Shown in pieces: positions 41,350 through 54,600 of a stretch of 64,000 bases of DNA (its first letter is position 1; each line of letters opens with the position of its first letter). Source of the stretch: Doris montereyensis (lineage: Eukaryota > Mollusca > Gastropoda > Nudibranchia > Dorididae); the NCBI GenBank assembly GCA_037039925.1, contig JAXRKP010001052.1, forward strand, positions 53,501 to 117,500. Reading direction: 5' to 3'. The notes below the pieces were generated by a model that saw only the letters and a program-made list of their open reading frames with translations, did not search any database and was not told the origin of the DNA. The translations under genes and the position numbers were made by a program.

Positions 41350-42676
41350 ATGCCTCAACTTTACCTTCGAGAGGTTGAACCGTTCTTGCCATCTGACCCT
41401 AAACAGCAGATGGAGGAAAGTATGCTGGCAACATCAAAGAAAGGCACATCAAATGTTATTGACAAAGAAAGACAGAAACAGTTGACAAAGAGAACAACAT
41501 CATTAATCATTTCAGATGCTTTCATCTTGGTTCTTGAAGTGTTTCAGATCCTAGCCTTGATTCAATCAATGTCCCTGAAATGGGCTTATCCAAAAACCTG
41601 GTTAAAATACACAAATTTTATTTTGCTTTTCAATGCCGATGTTTGGGATTTCATCAAAATTGAGAGTGGCGCTTATACACATATTCAACAGCAGGAAACC
41701 CCCAGTTCTAGCATTCCCATTGATTACAATAACATTCTCATTGGATGGGGAACTTTGGTGTTGGCGCTTTCTGTTATTTTCCTCTCCATTTATTGTATTC
41801 TGCGCTATCGTCAGCCTCCGTACTTGATGGTTCATAATGCGCGCTTGGAAAGAATTTTTCTGTTTACGTGTCAAGTTTTAGCCCTACCACTGGGAACTGC
41901 CACTTTTAGAATGTTCCTTTGTACTATGAAAAAGGTGTCTGTTAAAAACTCAACTGACTGTTTTGAAGGGCTGGCATGGGCCTATCTGACCGTTGGTTTT
42001 ATCGTCATCATCTTGCTATTTGGCGTGGTTCCTGTTTGGATGATTGTCAGGATTCGAAGGCAAAAACTTTTGATGGCGTCCCGTCACCATGAGGAGTACT
42101 TAAGGTTGAAGGAAGTTGAGTATATGTCTGGCTTAGATGTGGTGTGGGCAGTCCAGGGATATCATCTATTCTCTTCGTTCAACTTGAGAGCCGTATACTA
42201 CAAACCTTTTGCCCACATGGTCAAGCTTGTTTTACTGACTGTTTTTGCTGCTGCTGATTATGAGATTAAAAGTCAGACTATAGCTTTGTCAGTAATTTTG
42301 AGCTTTCTTGCAATACTCATTATTATTGTCCGTCCTTATCGGGTTACCAGTTTCAATGTAATTCAGAGCCTGTCCATCGGTTGCTTAGCTGGAGGCTGCA
42401 TGTTTGGAGCCATGATAGCTTCTGTCACGCCCGCTACTGTAGAGAGTGCATGGTTAGTAGAACCGTACAGCTACTGGATCTTGATTGGAATAAATGCGAT
42501 TTTGGTTATGAGCATCCTGACGTGGATTGTTTACATGATCTCTCGCAGTGCAGGTTGCAAGAACTGCTTTCCTAATGATCCCCTGTGGCCGGTTCTAATG
42601 TCCTACGAGTACCGAGTTGACGGGATGGAAACCTACAAATTCATGGCTGCTGTTCTTCGAGGGCGGGCTGTCTTAG
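41350..42676 (+). CDS. membrane protein exon 1 (all TM segments)
   Basis: The ATG at 41350 starts MPQLYLREVEPFLPSDPKQQ. A GTG lies in frame at 41335 and a TAA in frame at 41320. Hydrophobic segments include FILVLEVFQILALIQ, LVLALSVIFLSIYCIL, FIVIILLFGVVPVWMI, LSVILSFLAILIII and WILIGINAILVMSIL. The donor GTGAGA at 42677 leaves phase 1. A frame continues 97 nt into the intron to 42774 but turns hydrophobic and unlike the next exon. Confidence 0.9.
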
Positions 42677-45600
42677 GTGAGAAAATATCTTTGTTCAGGG
42701 ATCCTATAAAAATATTGGGTTTTTTTGTGCTGTCACAGTGTCAGACAAAGAAAATCTTATTAAATAGAGTATAGCCATTTTATGTTTACTCCCAAGATTT
42801 AATTGAAAATTATCTTTTTATCATATTCCTCAAATGTCCATGTAATTTTTGTGCATTATTGTTTTGATGACATCTTTTTATATATGTATTATATTTTGAT
42901 AACTCTTAAACCATCTTCCCCTATGCCATAACATAATCATTTTAATCTCTGCTAGCTGGGGAGTTTTTTGTTGTTTGTTTATTTGTATTTTGCATTTTTG
43001 GTTGTGTGTTTTTTAAAGCATTTTACTGGAAAGAAGTTCAGCTTGTCTACTGATGTTAATGTTACAACATCTAAGAGGTTCTTTAAACTACATCTGTCTC
43101 AAAGAGCAAACGGAGTACATGCATTTTCACCACAAAAACCCTAAGTTATGTTCGATGCCATTTGCATTCACTTTATACTTGTTCTCATCACAGATTCATG
43201 CATTAGAGCGCCATCCATATTCGTTCCGGTGCACCAACTTGCCCGCCAAATAGAAATCATCAATGCATATTGCCGTGAGGCTGAGAAGACAAGGATTCTC
43301 TCCACGCTACTTTACTGCAACTGCTAGACGATATGATTGACGTTTTCAGAAGATTGGAGCCTGTGTCCCTTTTTGCAGGTGTTTACTTCTATTTCTATAT
43401 GTTTGCTATTTGCTATTTTCTATTCACCATAATAGGAAAAATATTTTAATATCCAATTATGCAATACAGATAGGATATAATAGGAAAAATATTTTAATAT
43501 CCAATTATATAATAGGGACAAAATATTTTAATATCCAATTATGTAATACACAAATAGGATATAATAGACAAAATATTTTAATATCCAATTATGCAATACA
43601 CAAATAATATAATATTTTAATATCCAATTATGTAATACACAGATAGGATATAATAGGAAAAATATTTTAATATTCAATTATGTAATACACAAATAGGATA
43701 TAATAGAAAAAATATTTTAATATCCAATTATGTAATACACAGATAGGATATAATAGGAAAAATATTTTAATATCCAATTATGTAATACACAAATAGGATA
43801 TATGATACTAAGCTTTAATTATCAAAGTATGAAAACAAGCTTAATACTTTGGGTGTCAAAAAGTTATTGCTCGATGCCAGATTAATTCTATTTTCCGCAA
43901 GAGTGATACATTTCAAGCATTGAGTGCCAATCGCCAAACTATCGGTGCTTTCCGTTGTTGATGCCAAACACTGATGTATCAGTTGTGGGCGTTTCCTCTC
44001 AACTTAAGCAGTATAGAGTCTTTGCAATAAAAACTGTGAGGAAACGCCTACAACCGGTACATTGATGTTTGGCATAGCACAATCTAGTGGAAGCACTGAT
44101 AAATTGGCAGTTGACAAACACAACCTAGTGAAGTACTGATAAATTGGCAATTGACATAACACAACCTAGTGGAAGTACTGATAAATTGGCAATTGACATA
44201 ACACAACCTAGTGGAAGTACTGATAAATTGGCATAGCACAACCTAGTGGAAGCACTGATAAATTGGCAGTTGACAAACACAACCTAGTGGAAGTACTGAT
44301 AAATTGGCATAGCACAACCTAGTGGAAGCACTGATAAATTGGCAGTTGGCATAGCACAACCTAGTGGAAGCACTGATAAATTGGCAATTGGCATAGCACA
44401 ACCTAGTGGAAGCACTGATAAATTGGCAGTTGGCATAGCACAACCTAGTGGAAGCACTGATAAATTGGCAATTGGCATAGCACAACCTAGTGGAAGCACT
44501 GATAAATTGGCAATTGGCATAGCACAACCTAGTGGATGTACTGATAAATTGGCAATTGGCATAGCACAACCTAGTGAAAGCACTGATAAATTGGCAATTG
44601 GCATAGCACAACCTAGTGAAAGCACTGATAAATTGGCAATTGGTATAGCACAACCTAGTGAAAGCACTGATAAATTGGCAATTGGCATAGCACAACCTAG
44701 TGAAAGCACTGATAAATTGGCAATTGGCATAGCACAACCTAGTGAAAGCACTGATAAATTGGCAATTGGCATAGCACAACCTAGTGGAAGTACTGATAAA
44801 TTGGCAATTGGCATAACACAACCTAGTGGAAGCACTTATAAATTGGCAATTGGCATAGCACAACCTAGTGGAAGCACTGATAAATTGGCAATTGGCATAG
44901 CACAACCTAGTGGAAGCACTGATAAATTGGCAATTGGCATAGCACAACCTAGTGGAAGCACTTATAAATTGGCAATTGGCATAACACAACCTAGTGGAAG
45001 CACTGATAAATTGGCAATTGGCATAGCACAACCTAGTGGAAACACTGATAACTTGGCAATTGGTATTCTCAGAGTTGATAAACACAGATTATCTTAGAAG
45101 AAACACTGATGAACGCCTCCATTGTTGTAGACAATATCTCCAAGTTTTGAGATCAAACACAATTTACAAGTCTATTGTATTGCTGAATTGAAAGAGATTG
45201 AATGACACATACTGGTTTTCGGATTGGCTTTTTCTTTTTCTTGTTCTTATTGGTTGTTTTATTGCTTGATTGATATTATTATTGTCCCTTGTTTTCCATC
45301 TTTGATGTTAAAATCTTTTTTACTGTTCTTACATTACACTTGCTTTGTTTACTTTCTTCATAGTAACTGACTAGTTGAGTGCTTGAGTATTGTAGTCAGC
45401 GCACATGATTTGTATATGTATGCATCAACATAAATAAATAATTTTTAATATCTACAGAGACAGTCAAAGAGGATATAAGAAAAAACGCTGCTCGATTTGT
45501 TGAAATTATGCCAGCCTTTTGCCATCGCCTTGCTCAGAGAGATTATGACCTCATTCTTTGTGCATCCTACGAAGAAAAGGCTGTTGATGAAAATGAATAT

Positions 45601-48600
45601 CGTGGGTAAGATTTTTAGTTTCTGTTTGTGTTGTCATAACTACATGTAGGAATTATTGGGAAATGTTGACTGTAATTGATTAAAAGCTTTCTCTGTCTGG
45701 CACAATGTGCAACTTGACATTCAATGATCATCTTCAATATGGAAAGTCTTGAAAGTTTTTGAATTTGGATTGTAATAACTAATAGAGAGAGATGAAGTTT
45801 GTGTGACTCAGTGCCATTTTTCTCTCATTTTATTTGGCTTGCCTCATTGAGTGAAAGTGTGGCATTATTGGCCAAGTGATTAGGCTACCGGACTTTGGAT
45901 CACGAGGTCCCAGGGTTTGAATCTTAGCAAAGCTAAGTCTGATGTTATGTTCCTTAAAAACACGTGACATGCATTTTCCCAATCGTCCCAGGTTCAAATG
46001 GGTACAAGCACTAGTTCCTTCAAAGTCATTACAACCTATAGAGCCAGAGCTTATCCCATTTGCACTAGCTTGGAAGTGAAAACCTGTGTCACACTTGCTG
46101 GTCCTGTCCAGGAGGGGATTATTATCACCTGTTTCGCTTCATGCTATAGAAGTTCAAAGTTCAAAGCAGTTATGTGCAATAGGCATTGTGCCCACCCCTG
46201 CAAGTTTGTACAATTTCATCCCTTTCTTTCTTCATTCACACAACATGACGTTGTTATATTGCCAATACTCTTGTGAAATGTTTTTGATTACTAATGTCTA
46301 TTGTTTTGGTAATAGCTCCCGTCTCTATGTGTCATAATGGCCTTGAAGAAAACTTTACTTACACTAAGTGACATTAAATGAATTGGCAATGTGAGCAAAG
46401 GAAACCACGTTAGAAAAAAGAAATAAAAAGGAAGCAGAAGATCTTGTTGCTCACTTGGTCAAAGACGAGCAGGAAGCCATTCAATGCTACATAGTTAATC
46501 ACACAGACCGTAAGCATAGAAAGGTGAGTCCCATATTCCGACTTGAGGAGAGGGTAATGAGTAGTAGAGTCCGGATTTTTCTAGGCATGGGTAATGATGT
46601 GGTAGTTTGCCATTGCTTTCCATGCCACCTTTTCTTTCACTGAGTCTGAACAGACCTAGCTACTCATTTTGCTGCTGCTTCGATAGAGGACCAGAAAATT
46701 TGCCCGGACTGGGAATTGTACTCAGGCCTTGTGGGGGCTAGTGAGATGCTCTACCTGACTGAGCTACTGGCACCTCACTGGTCTTCTTGTCCTCTTCTCT
46801 AAATCTGTTTACCGTGCGCTTTTACTGGTGGCATGGGAGTATAAGCACACAATTACAAAGTTTGACTGATGGTGGTCATCAAATGGATAGTGTTGTGAGG
46901 TCAAAGTTTTAATGACACCGATTCAAGTTCTTTCTTTCCCTTTGGAAAGGGGCTCAACTCTGCATTCCTCTGTTGACCACAATATGAAGCTGTATAAGCC
47001 ATTGATAAGTGTCGTCCGTAGGTTGCTCTAACGAATACTTCACACAAGATGGAGAGAGACTTTGATAACGAGATTGCCAGTTATAGTATAGGATGAAATA
47101 TACAAACTTATAAAGCCTTCCTTTTTTACTAGTGGAACATTTTCATATTTTTCATCTCTTGTATTCCAGGTATGTTCCTCAACGCAGCGTCAGAAACCTG
47201 TTAGAGATCCTGTGACCCAAAATGCGTTGGTCAAAATTTGGGATGAAATGCCAGATGCTGTGGAGTTTGCAGGTTTGGGAACAAATTGATATGTCGTATA
47301 TTGTATGTATTGTGGTGATGTGTTTATTAAAAGGGTGTCAGTGCAAGAATTGGTCTTTTTTCAATTCATTTTATTGGAATCACAGAAGAGGGAAAGAGCG
47401 TAAAAGGCCATGATCAGTGCAAAGATTGCTCATTTTCAAACTTGGGATCATGAGGTTCCGGGTTCAAATCCCGAGTAAATCTAAGTCTGACATGTTGCTT
47501 GGGAAAGACACTTAACACGCAATTTTGTCACTCAACCCAGGTGTAAATGGTTAAATTGGGAGTCAAAACTTGCATCAGACTAGCTGTCCTGTCCAGGAGG
47601 TGATTATTATCACCTGTTCTGCTTCACGCTATAGAAACTAAGATAAGCTCCGGCTCTTTGGGCTATAACGGCCTTGAAGAAACTTTCTTTTTACTGTCCT
47701 TATTTGGATTATAGAAGAAGGCAAGAGAGTAGGACATTGGTGCAAAGTTTTTATATTTCCAGATGAAAACATATTAGGGGAAGGTCGTTGTATTTGTTTA
47801 ACCTGAAAAAACAAATCTCTTTTCTGCTTTTAAAAAACTCAGAGTGTGTACTAGATATACAATTATGGACTTCCTTTCCTGTTGATGGAAACATTCTTGG
47901 AAAACACTTTTTAACACAAAGATATCGTCTCTTTAATCATCTCCTCTGACTGAGATTATCTGGCTTTTGACATATTTCTAGCCATAATCACAAAATATGT
48001 CCTGTAGCAAAAGCAAATTTCTTTTTCATTCTTCATAATAACTGACAAACTCGATCCTTGAGTATTACTGTCAGCACGCATATTTTGATTTAGCATTGAA
48101 CCCAACAATTTGTTCACTCTTTTGACTACCACAACCTGATAATTCGGCTTCCCATACTGACGTGTTCCGACCACCATAAGCCGATATGTTGGCATTTCAT
48201 GACATACACACTATTTGTTTCATTTCTATACATACCTAGTTTTTAGTTTTTATTCAAATTTTATGATCAAAACATCCGGTGAAGTGGCACAGACAAGTGT
48301 TCAACACTTGATTTGGTTTTGTGCTTCTTTCGTATAAAAATTAAATGCGATTTTAATCCAGAAATAAATGTAGTCAAAGACTTAATATTTGATTCTTGCA
48401 TTTTCTATAAAGAATAGTACTGTAGTAATACATACGGCTTTTCACAACTTCCTTTTCTTAATTTACAAAACGTTAACAATTGTAAACTGATTAAATTGAT
48501 ATAAGCTACTTTGTTTAATCTCTGTTTTTCTTACTGTGTTTATTTTGATTGGATTGTGTAGAAAAAACAGAATACAGGGAAGATCTTTATCCCGAACCGC

Positions 48601-51600
48601 CAATGGGACCGGACCTGGAAACCATGTACCTGGCTGGTACCATAAACAGGCCGCTAGAACTGATGGAGTTGGATGACGTGAGTACACTCTGCCCATGTTT
48701 GGTTGGTGGTAAACTCTTTAGTACACTCAGCCCATGTTTGGTTGGTGGTAAACTGCCCACGTTTGGTTGGTGGTAAACTGCCCATGTTTGGCTGGTGGTA
48801 AACTCTTTAGTACACTCTGCCCATGTTTGGCTGGTGGTAAACTCTTTAGTACACTACACTCTGCCCATGTTTGGTTGGTGGTAAACTAGTACACTCTGCC
48901 CATGTTTGGTTGGTGGTAAACTGCCCATGTTTGGCTGGTGGTAAACTCTTTAGTACACTCTGCCCATGTTTGGTTGGTGGTAAACTCTTTAGTACACTCT
49001 GCCCATGTTTGGTTGGTGGTAAACTCTTTAGTACACTCTGCCCATGTTTGGTTGGTGGTAAACTCTTTAGTACACTCTGCCCATGTTTGGTTGGTGGTAA
49101 ACTCTTTAGTACACTCTGCCCATGTTTGGTTGGTGGTAAACTCTTTAGTACACTCTGCCCATGTTTGGCTGGTGGTAAAACTTTAGTACACTGCCCATGT
49201 TTGGTTGGTGGTAAACTTTAGTACACTCTGCCCATGTTTGGCTGGTGGTAAACTCTTTAGTACACTCTGCCCATGTTTGGTTGGTAAACTCTTTAGTACA
49301 CTCTGCCCATGTTTGGTTGGTGGTAAACTCTTTAGTACACTCTGCCCATGTTTGGTTGGTGGTAAACTTTAGTACACTCTGCCCATGTTTGGTTGGTGGT
49401 AAACTCTGTTTTTGGTGGTAAACTCTGCCCATGTTTGGCTGGTGGTAAACTCTTTAGTACACTCTGCCCATGTTTGGCTGGTGGTAAACTCTTTAGTACA
49501 CTCTGCCCATGTTTGGCTGGTGGTAAACTCTTTAGTACACTCTGCCCATGTTTGGTTGGTGGTAAACTCTTTAGTACACTCTGCCCATGTTTGGTTGGTG
49601 GTAAACTCTTTAGTACACTGCCCATGTTTGGTTGGTGGTAAAACTGCCCATGTTTGGTTGGTTAGTACACTCTGCCCATGGTTTGGCTGGTGGTAAACTC
49701 TTTAGTACACTCTGCCCATGTTTGGCTGGTGGTAAACTTTTGCACCCTGCCCATATTTGGTTGGTGGTAAACTCTTTAGTACACTATGCCAATGTTTGGT
49801 TGGTGGTAAACTCTTTAGTACACTCTTCCCATGTTTGGTTCTAGTACACTCCCATGTTTAGTTGGTGGTAAACTCTTTAGTACACTCTGCCAATGTTTGG
49901 TTGGTGGTAAACTTTTTAGTACACTCTGCCAATGTTTGGTTGGTGGTAAACCTTTAGTACACTCTGCCCATTTGGCTGGTGGTAAACTCTTAAGTACACT
50001 CTGCCCATATTTGGTTGGTGGTAAACTCTTTAGTACACTCTGCCAATGTTTGGTTGGTGGTAAACTCTTTAGTACACTCTGCCCATGTTTGGTTGGTGGT
50101 AAACTCTTTAGTACACTCTGCCAATGTTTGGTTGGTGGTAAACTGCCCATGTTTGGTTGGTGGTAAACTCTTTAGTACACTCTGCCAATGTTTGGTTGGT
50201 GGTAAACTGCCCATATTTGGTTGGTGGTAAACTCTTTAGTACACTCTGCCCATATTTGGTTGGTGGTAAACTCTTTAGTACACTCTGCCCATGTTTGGCT
50301 GGTAGTAAACTCTTTAGTACACTCTGCCCATATTTGGTTGGTGGTAAACTCTTTAGTACACTCTTTCCCATGTTTGGCTGGTGGTAAACTCTTTAGTACA
50401 CTCTGCCCATATTTGGTTGGTGGTAAACTCTTTAGTACACTCTGCCCATATTTATTTGGTGGTAAACTTTAGTACACTCTGCCCATGTTTGGTTGGTGGT
50501 AAACTCATTAGTACACTCTGCCCATGTTTGGCTGGTGGTAAACTCTTTAGTACACTCTGCCAATGTTTAGCTGGTGGTAAACTGCCCATGTTTGGTTGGT
50601 GGTAAACTCTTTAGTACACTCTGCCAATGTTTGGTTGGTGGTAAACTCTTTAGTACACTCTGCCCATATTTGGCTGGTGGTAAACTCTTTAGTACACTCT
50701 GCCCATGTTTGGTTGGTGGTAAAACTCTTTAGTACACTCTGCCCATATTTGGTTGGTGGTAAACTCTTTAGTACACTCTGCCCATGTTTGGCTGGTGGTA
50801 AACTCTTTAGTACTCTTTAATGGAAATTCACACAATATGACAATGGAAATTCACACAACAGAGAGAGGACAATGGAAATTCACACAATCCAACAATGGAA
50901 ATTCACACAATCCGATAACAGGAAATTCACACAATATGACAATGGAAATTCACACAATCAAATAATGGAAATTTACATAATCCAACAATGGAAATTCACA
51001 CAATCAAATAATGGAAATTCACACAATCCAACAATGTAAATTCACACAATCAAATAATGGAAATTCACACAATATGACAATGGAAATTCACACAATCAAA
51101 TAATGGAAATTCACACAATATGACAATGGAAATTCACACAATCCGACAGGGCATGGAAATTCACACAATATGACAATGGAAATTCACACAATCCGACAAT
51201 GGAAATTCAGGGCACAATCCAACAATGGAAATTCACACAATATGACAATGGAAATTCACACAAACCGACAATGGAAATTCACACAATCCGACAATGGAAA
51301 TTCACACAATATGACAATGGAAATTCACACAATATGACGATGGAAATTCACACAATCTGAGAATAGAAATTCACACAATCCGACGATTGAAATTCACACA
51401 ATCCAACAATGGAAATTCACACAATCCGACAATGGAAATTCACACAATCCGATAATGGAAATTCACACAATCCGACAATGGAAATTCACCCAATCAGTCA
51501 ATGGAAATTCATACCATTTGCCCAATTTGTTTTCAATGTCTTACAAAGATATTTGTCAGGGCAAAAACAAGGAAACTCGGGCAAAAGCGACATTGCTTAC

Positions 51601-54600
51601 AGCTCCACATAATTTCAGATGAAAGTTTGGTCAGGGCAGACATGTTCAGATCAACAATTATGAGCTATTCAGGGCAGAGAGAGAATCACTTGAAGCTCAG
51701 GGCAGAGAGAGAATCACTTGAAGCTCAGGGCAGAGAGAGAATCAATTGAAGCTCAGGGCAGAGAGAGAATCACTTGAAGCTCAGGGCAGAGAGAGAATCA
51801 GGCAGAGAGAGAATCACTCAGGGCAGAGAGAGAATCAATTGAAGCTCAGGGCAGAGAGAGAATCAATTGAAGCTCAGGGCAGAGAGAGAATCAATTGAAG
51901 CTCAGGGCAGAGAGAGAATCAATTGAAGCTCAGGGCAGAGAGAGAATCAGGGCAGAGAGAGAATCACTTGAAGCTCAGAGAGAGGGCTCAGAGAGAGAAT
52001 CAATTGAAGCTCAGGGCAGAGAGAGAATGAAGCTCAGGGCAGAGAGAGAATCACTTGAAGCTCAGGGCAGAGAGAGAATCAATTGAAGCTCAGGGCAGAG
52101 AGAGAATCACTTGAAGCTCAGGGCAGAGAGAGAATCAATTGAAGCTCAGGGCAGAGAGAGAATCAATTGAAGCTCAGGGCAGAGAGAGAATCAATTGAAG
52201 CTCAGGGCAGAGAGAGAATCAATTGAAGCTCAGGGCAGAGAGAGAATCAATTGAAGCTCAGGGCAGAGAGAGAATCAATTGAAGCTCAGGGCAGAGAGAG
52301 AATCACTTGAAGCTCAGGGCAGAGAGAGAATCAGAGAGAATCACTTGAAGCTCAGGGCAGAGAGAGAATCACTTGAAGCTCAGGGCAGAGAGAGAATCAA
52401 TTGAAGCTCAGGGCAGAGAGAGAATCAATTGAAGCTCAGGGCAGAGAGAGAATCAATTGAAGCTCAGGGCAGAGAGAGAATCAATTGAAGCTCAGGGCAG
52501 AGAGAGAATCAATTGAAGCTCAGGGCAGAGAGAGAATCACTTGAAGCTCAGGGCAGAGAGAGAATCACTTGAAGCTCAGGGCAGAGAGAGAATCACTTGA
52601 AGCTCAGGGCAGAGAGAGAATCACTTGAAGCTCAGGGCAGAGAGAGAATCAATTGAAGCTCAGGGCAGAGAGAGAATCACTTCAGAGAGAGAATCACTTG
52701 AAGCTCAGGGCAGAGAGAGAATCAATTGAAGCTCAGGGCAGAGAGAGAATCAGCTCAGGGCAGAGAGAGAATCACTTGAAGCTCAGGGCAGAGAGAGAAT
52801 CACTTGAAGCTCAGGGCAGAGAGAGAATCAGGCAGAGAGAATCACTTGAAGCTCAGGGCAGAGAGAGAATCAATTGAAGCTCAGGGCAGAGAGAGAATCA
52901 ATTGAAGCTCAGGGCAGAGAGAGAATCAATTGAAGCTCAGGGCAGAGAGAGAATCAATTGAAGCTCAGGGCAGAGAGAGAATCACTTGAAGCTCAGGGCA
53001 GAGAGAGAATCAATTGAAGCTCAGGGCAGAGAGAGAATCACTTGAAGCTCAGGCAGCAGAGAGAATCAATTGAAGCTCAGGGCAGAGAGAGAATCACTTG
53101 AAGCTCAGGGCAGAGAGAGAATCACTTGAAGCTCAGGGCAGAGAGAGAATCAATTGAAGCTCAGGGCAGAGAGAGAATCAATTGAAGCTCAGGGCAGAGA
53201 GAGAATCAATTGAAGCTCAGGGCAGAGAGAGAATCAATTGAAGGCTCAGGGCAGAGAGAGAATCACTTGAAGCTCAGGGCAGAGAGAGAATCAATTGAAG
53301 CTCAGGGCAGAGAGAGAATCAATTGAAGCTCAGGGCAGAGAGAGAAGCTCAGGGCAGAGAGAGAATCACTTGAAGCTCAGGGCAGAGAGAGAATCAATTG
53401 AAGCTCAGGGCAGAGAGAGAATCAATTGAAGCTCAGGGCAGAGAGAGAATCAATTGAAGCTCAGGGCAGAGAGAGAATCACTTGAAGCTCAGGGCAGAGA
53501 GAGAATCAATTGAAGCTCAGGCAGAGAGAGAATCAATTGAAGCTCAGGGCAGAGAGAGAATCACTTGAAGCTCAGGGCAGAGAGAGAATCAATTGAAGCT
53601 CAGGGCAGAGAGAATCAATTGAAGCTCAGGGCAGAGAGAGAATCACTTGAAGCTCAGGGCAGAGAGAGAATCACTTGAAGCTCAGGGCAGAGAGAGAATC
53701 ACTTGAAGAGAAGAGACCCCACGTCAATCCTGTGTTTAGGCCTTTCACACTTACACTTACACTTACACTTACACTTACACCCCAAGTGATGAATGTGAAC
53801 ATGAAATATTATTTTCAGGCAGAGAAAACCTGCTAGGAACAAAGACAAGGCAAATGGGCAGAGAGAGAACGGATGAATAAACACGGAGAAAATCTTGACA
53901 TCAATAGAATCGAACCCGCCATCTCTGTGTCGTGAGCTTTGCCTCGTCATGACAAGAGAGAGCGCACTGCCAACCAAGCTAACTGCGCTTCTCGAAAAGG
54001 AGTTTCGTTAACATGGTCTTTTGTGTGAACCTTTATCATGACTAGCAGTTATATTCACTAACAATTCTTTCCATTTGTGTCCCAGATTTAAACAACTTTC
54101 TAGATCTAACTACGCCTTATGGGTGCCAGGCCGTAGCTATTTCTGATTTTCCCTGTCCGATGGCTCGGTGATCAATGAGATCACTGATCCAAGTGCTAAT
54201 ACCTCGTCTTTGTCCTTATCCGTACTTGACATGACAAGAGTCAAATAACGCAGACTATTTGATTTGTGTAATGGTCCATTCATCTCCAATTGAAACTTTA
54301 TTTGTTGTCAGAACAGGTTTAACAAAGTTTTTATTTCATCTTGTATTTTATGAATTCTTTGCTTGTATTTCTTCTGAACTACAAATATTTGTTTTATAGG
54401 CATTGGTGTCTTATAGGCATTGGTGGTTGTAATTAAATGACATAAATTTTCTTATGTTCCCAAGGTTTGGCTCACAAGCCTCTGTGATTGTGACAGATCT
54501 TGACAGACCTGTAGGAAAGGACGAAGAGCCTGCGCATCCTGATATTCTTCCACCGCCATCTACTGAAAAGAATAACATTTCTCAAATGCCAGAAGTTGAG

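Noticed and set aside
42677..42774. Extension of the membrane-protein frame past the exon 1 donor
   Set aside because: The GTGAGA donor at 42677 joins exon 2 in the right phase. The extension is 32 codons of intron-like sequence.
44243..45097. A repetitive 14-residue protein on each strand (280 and 252 codons)
   Set aside because: The 42-bp repeat unit is a multiple of three without stops. It lies within intron 2 of the membrane-protein gene, between well-supported exons.
53890..53990. tRNA gene candidate on the - strand with good A and B boxes
   Set aside because: I could not pair an acceptor stem, and the head is joined to a body with a simple-repeat tail, as in SINEs.
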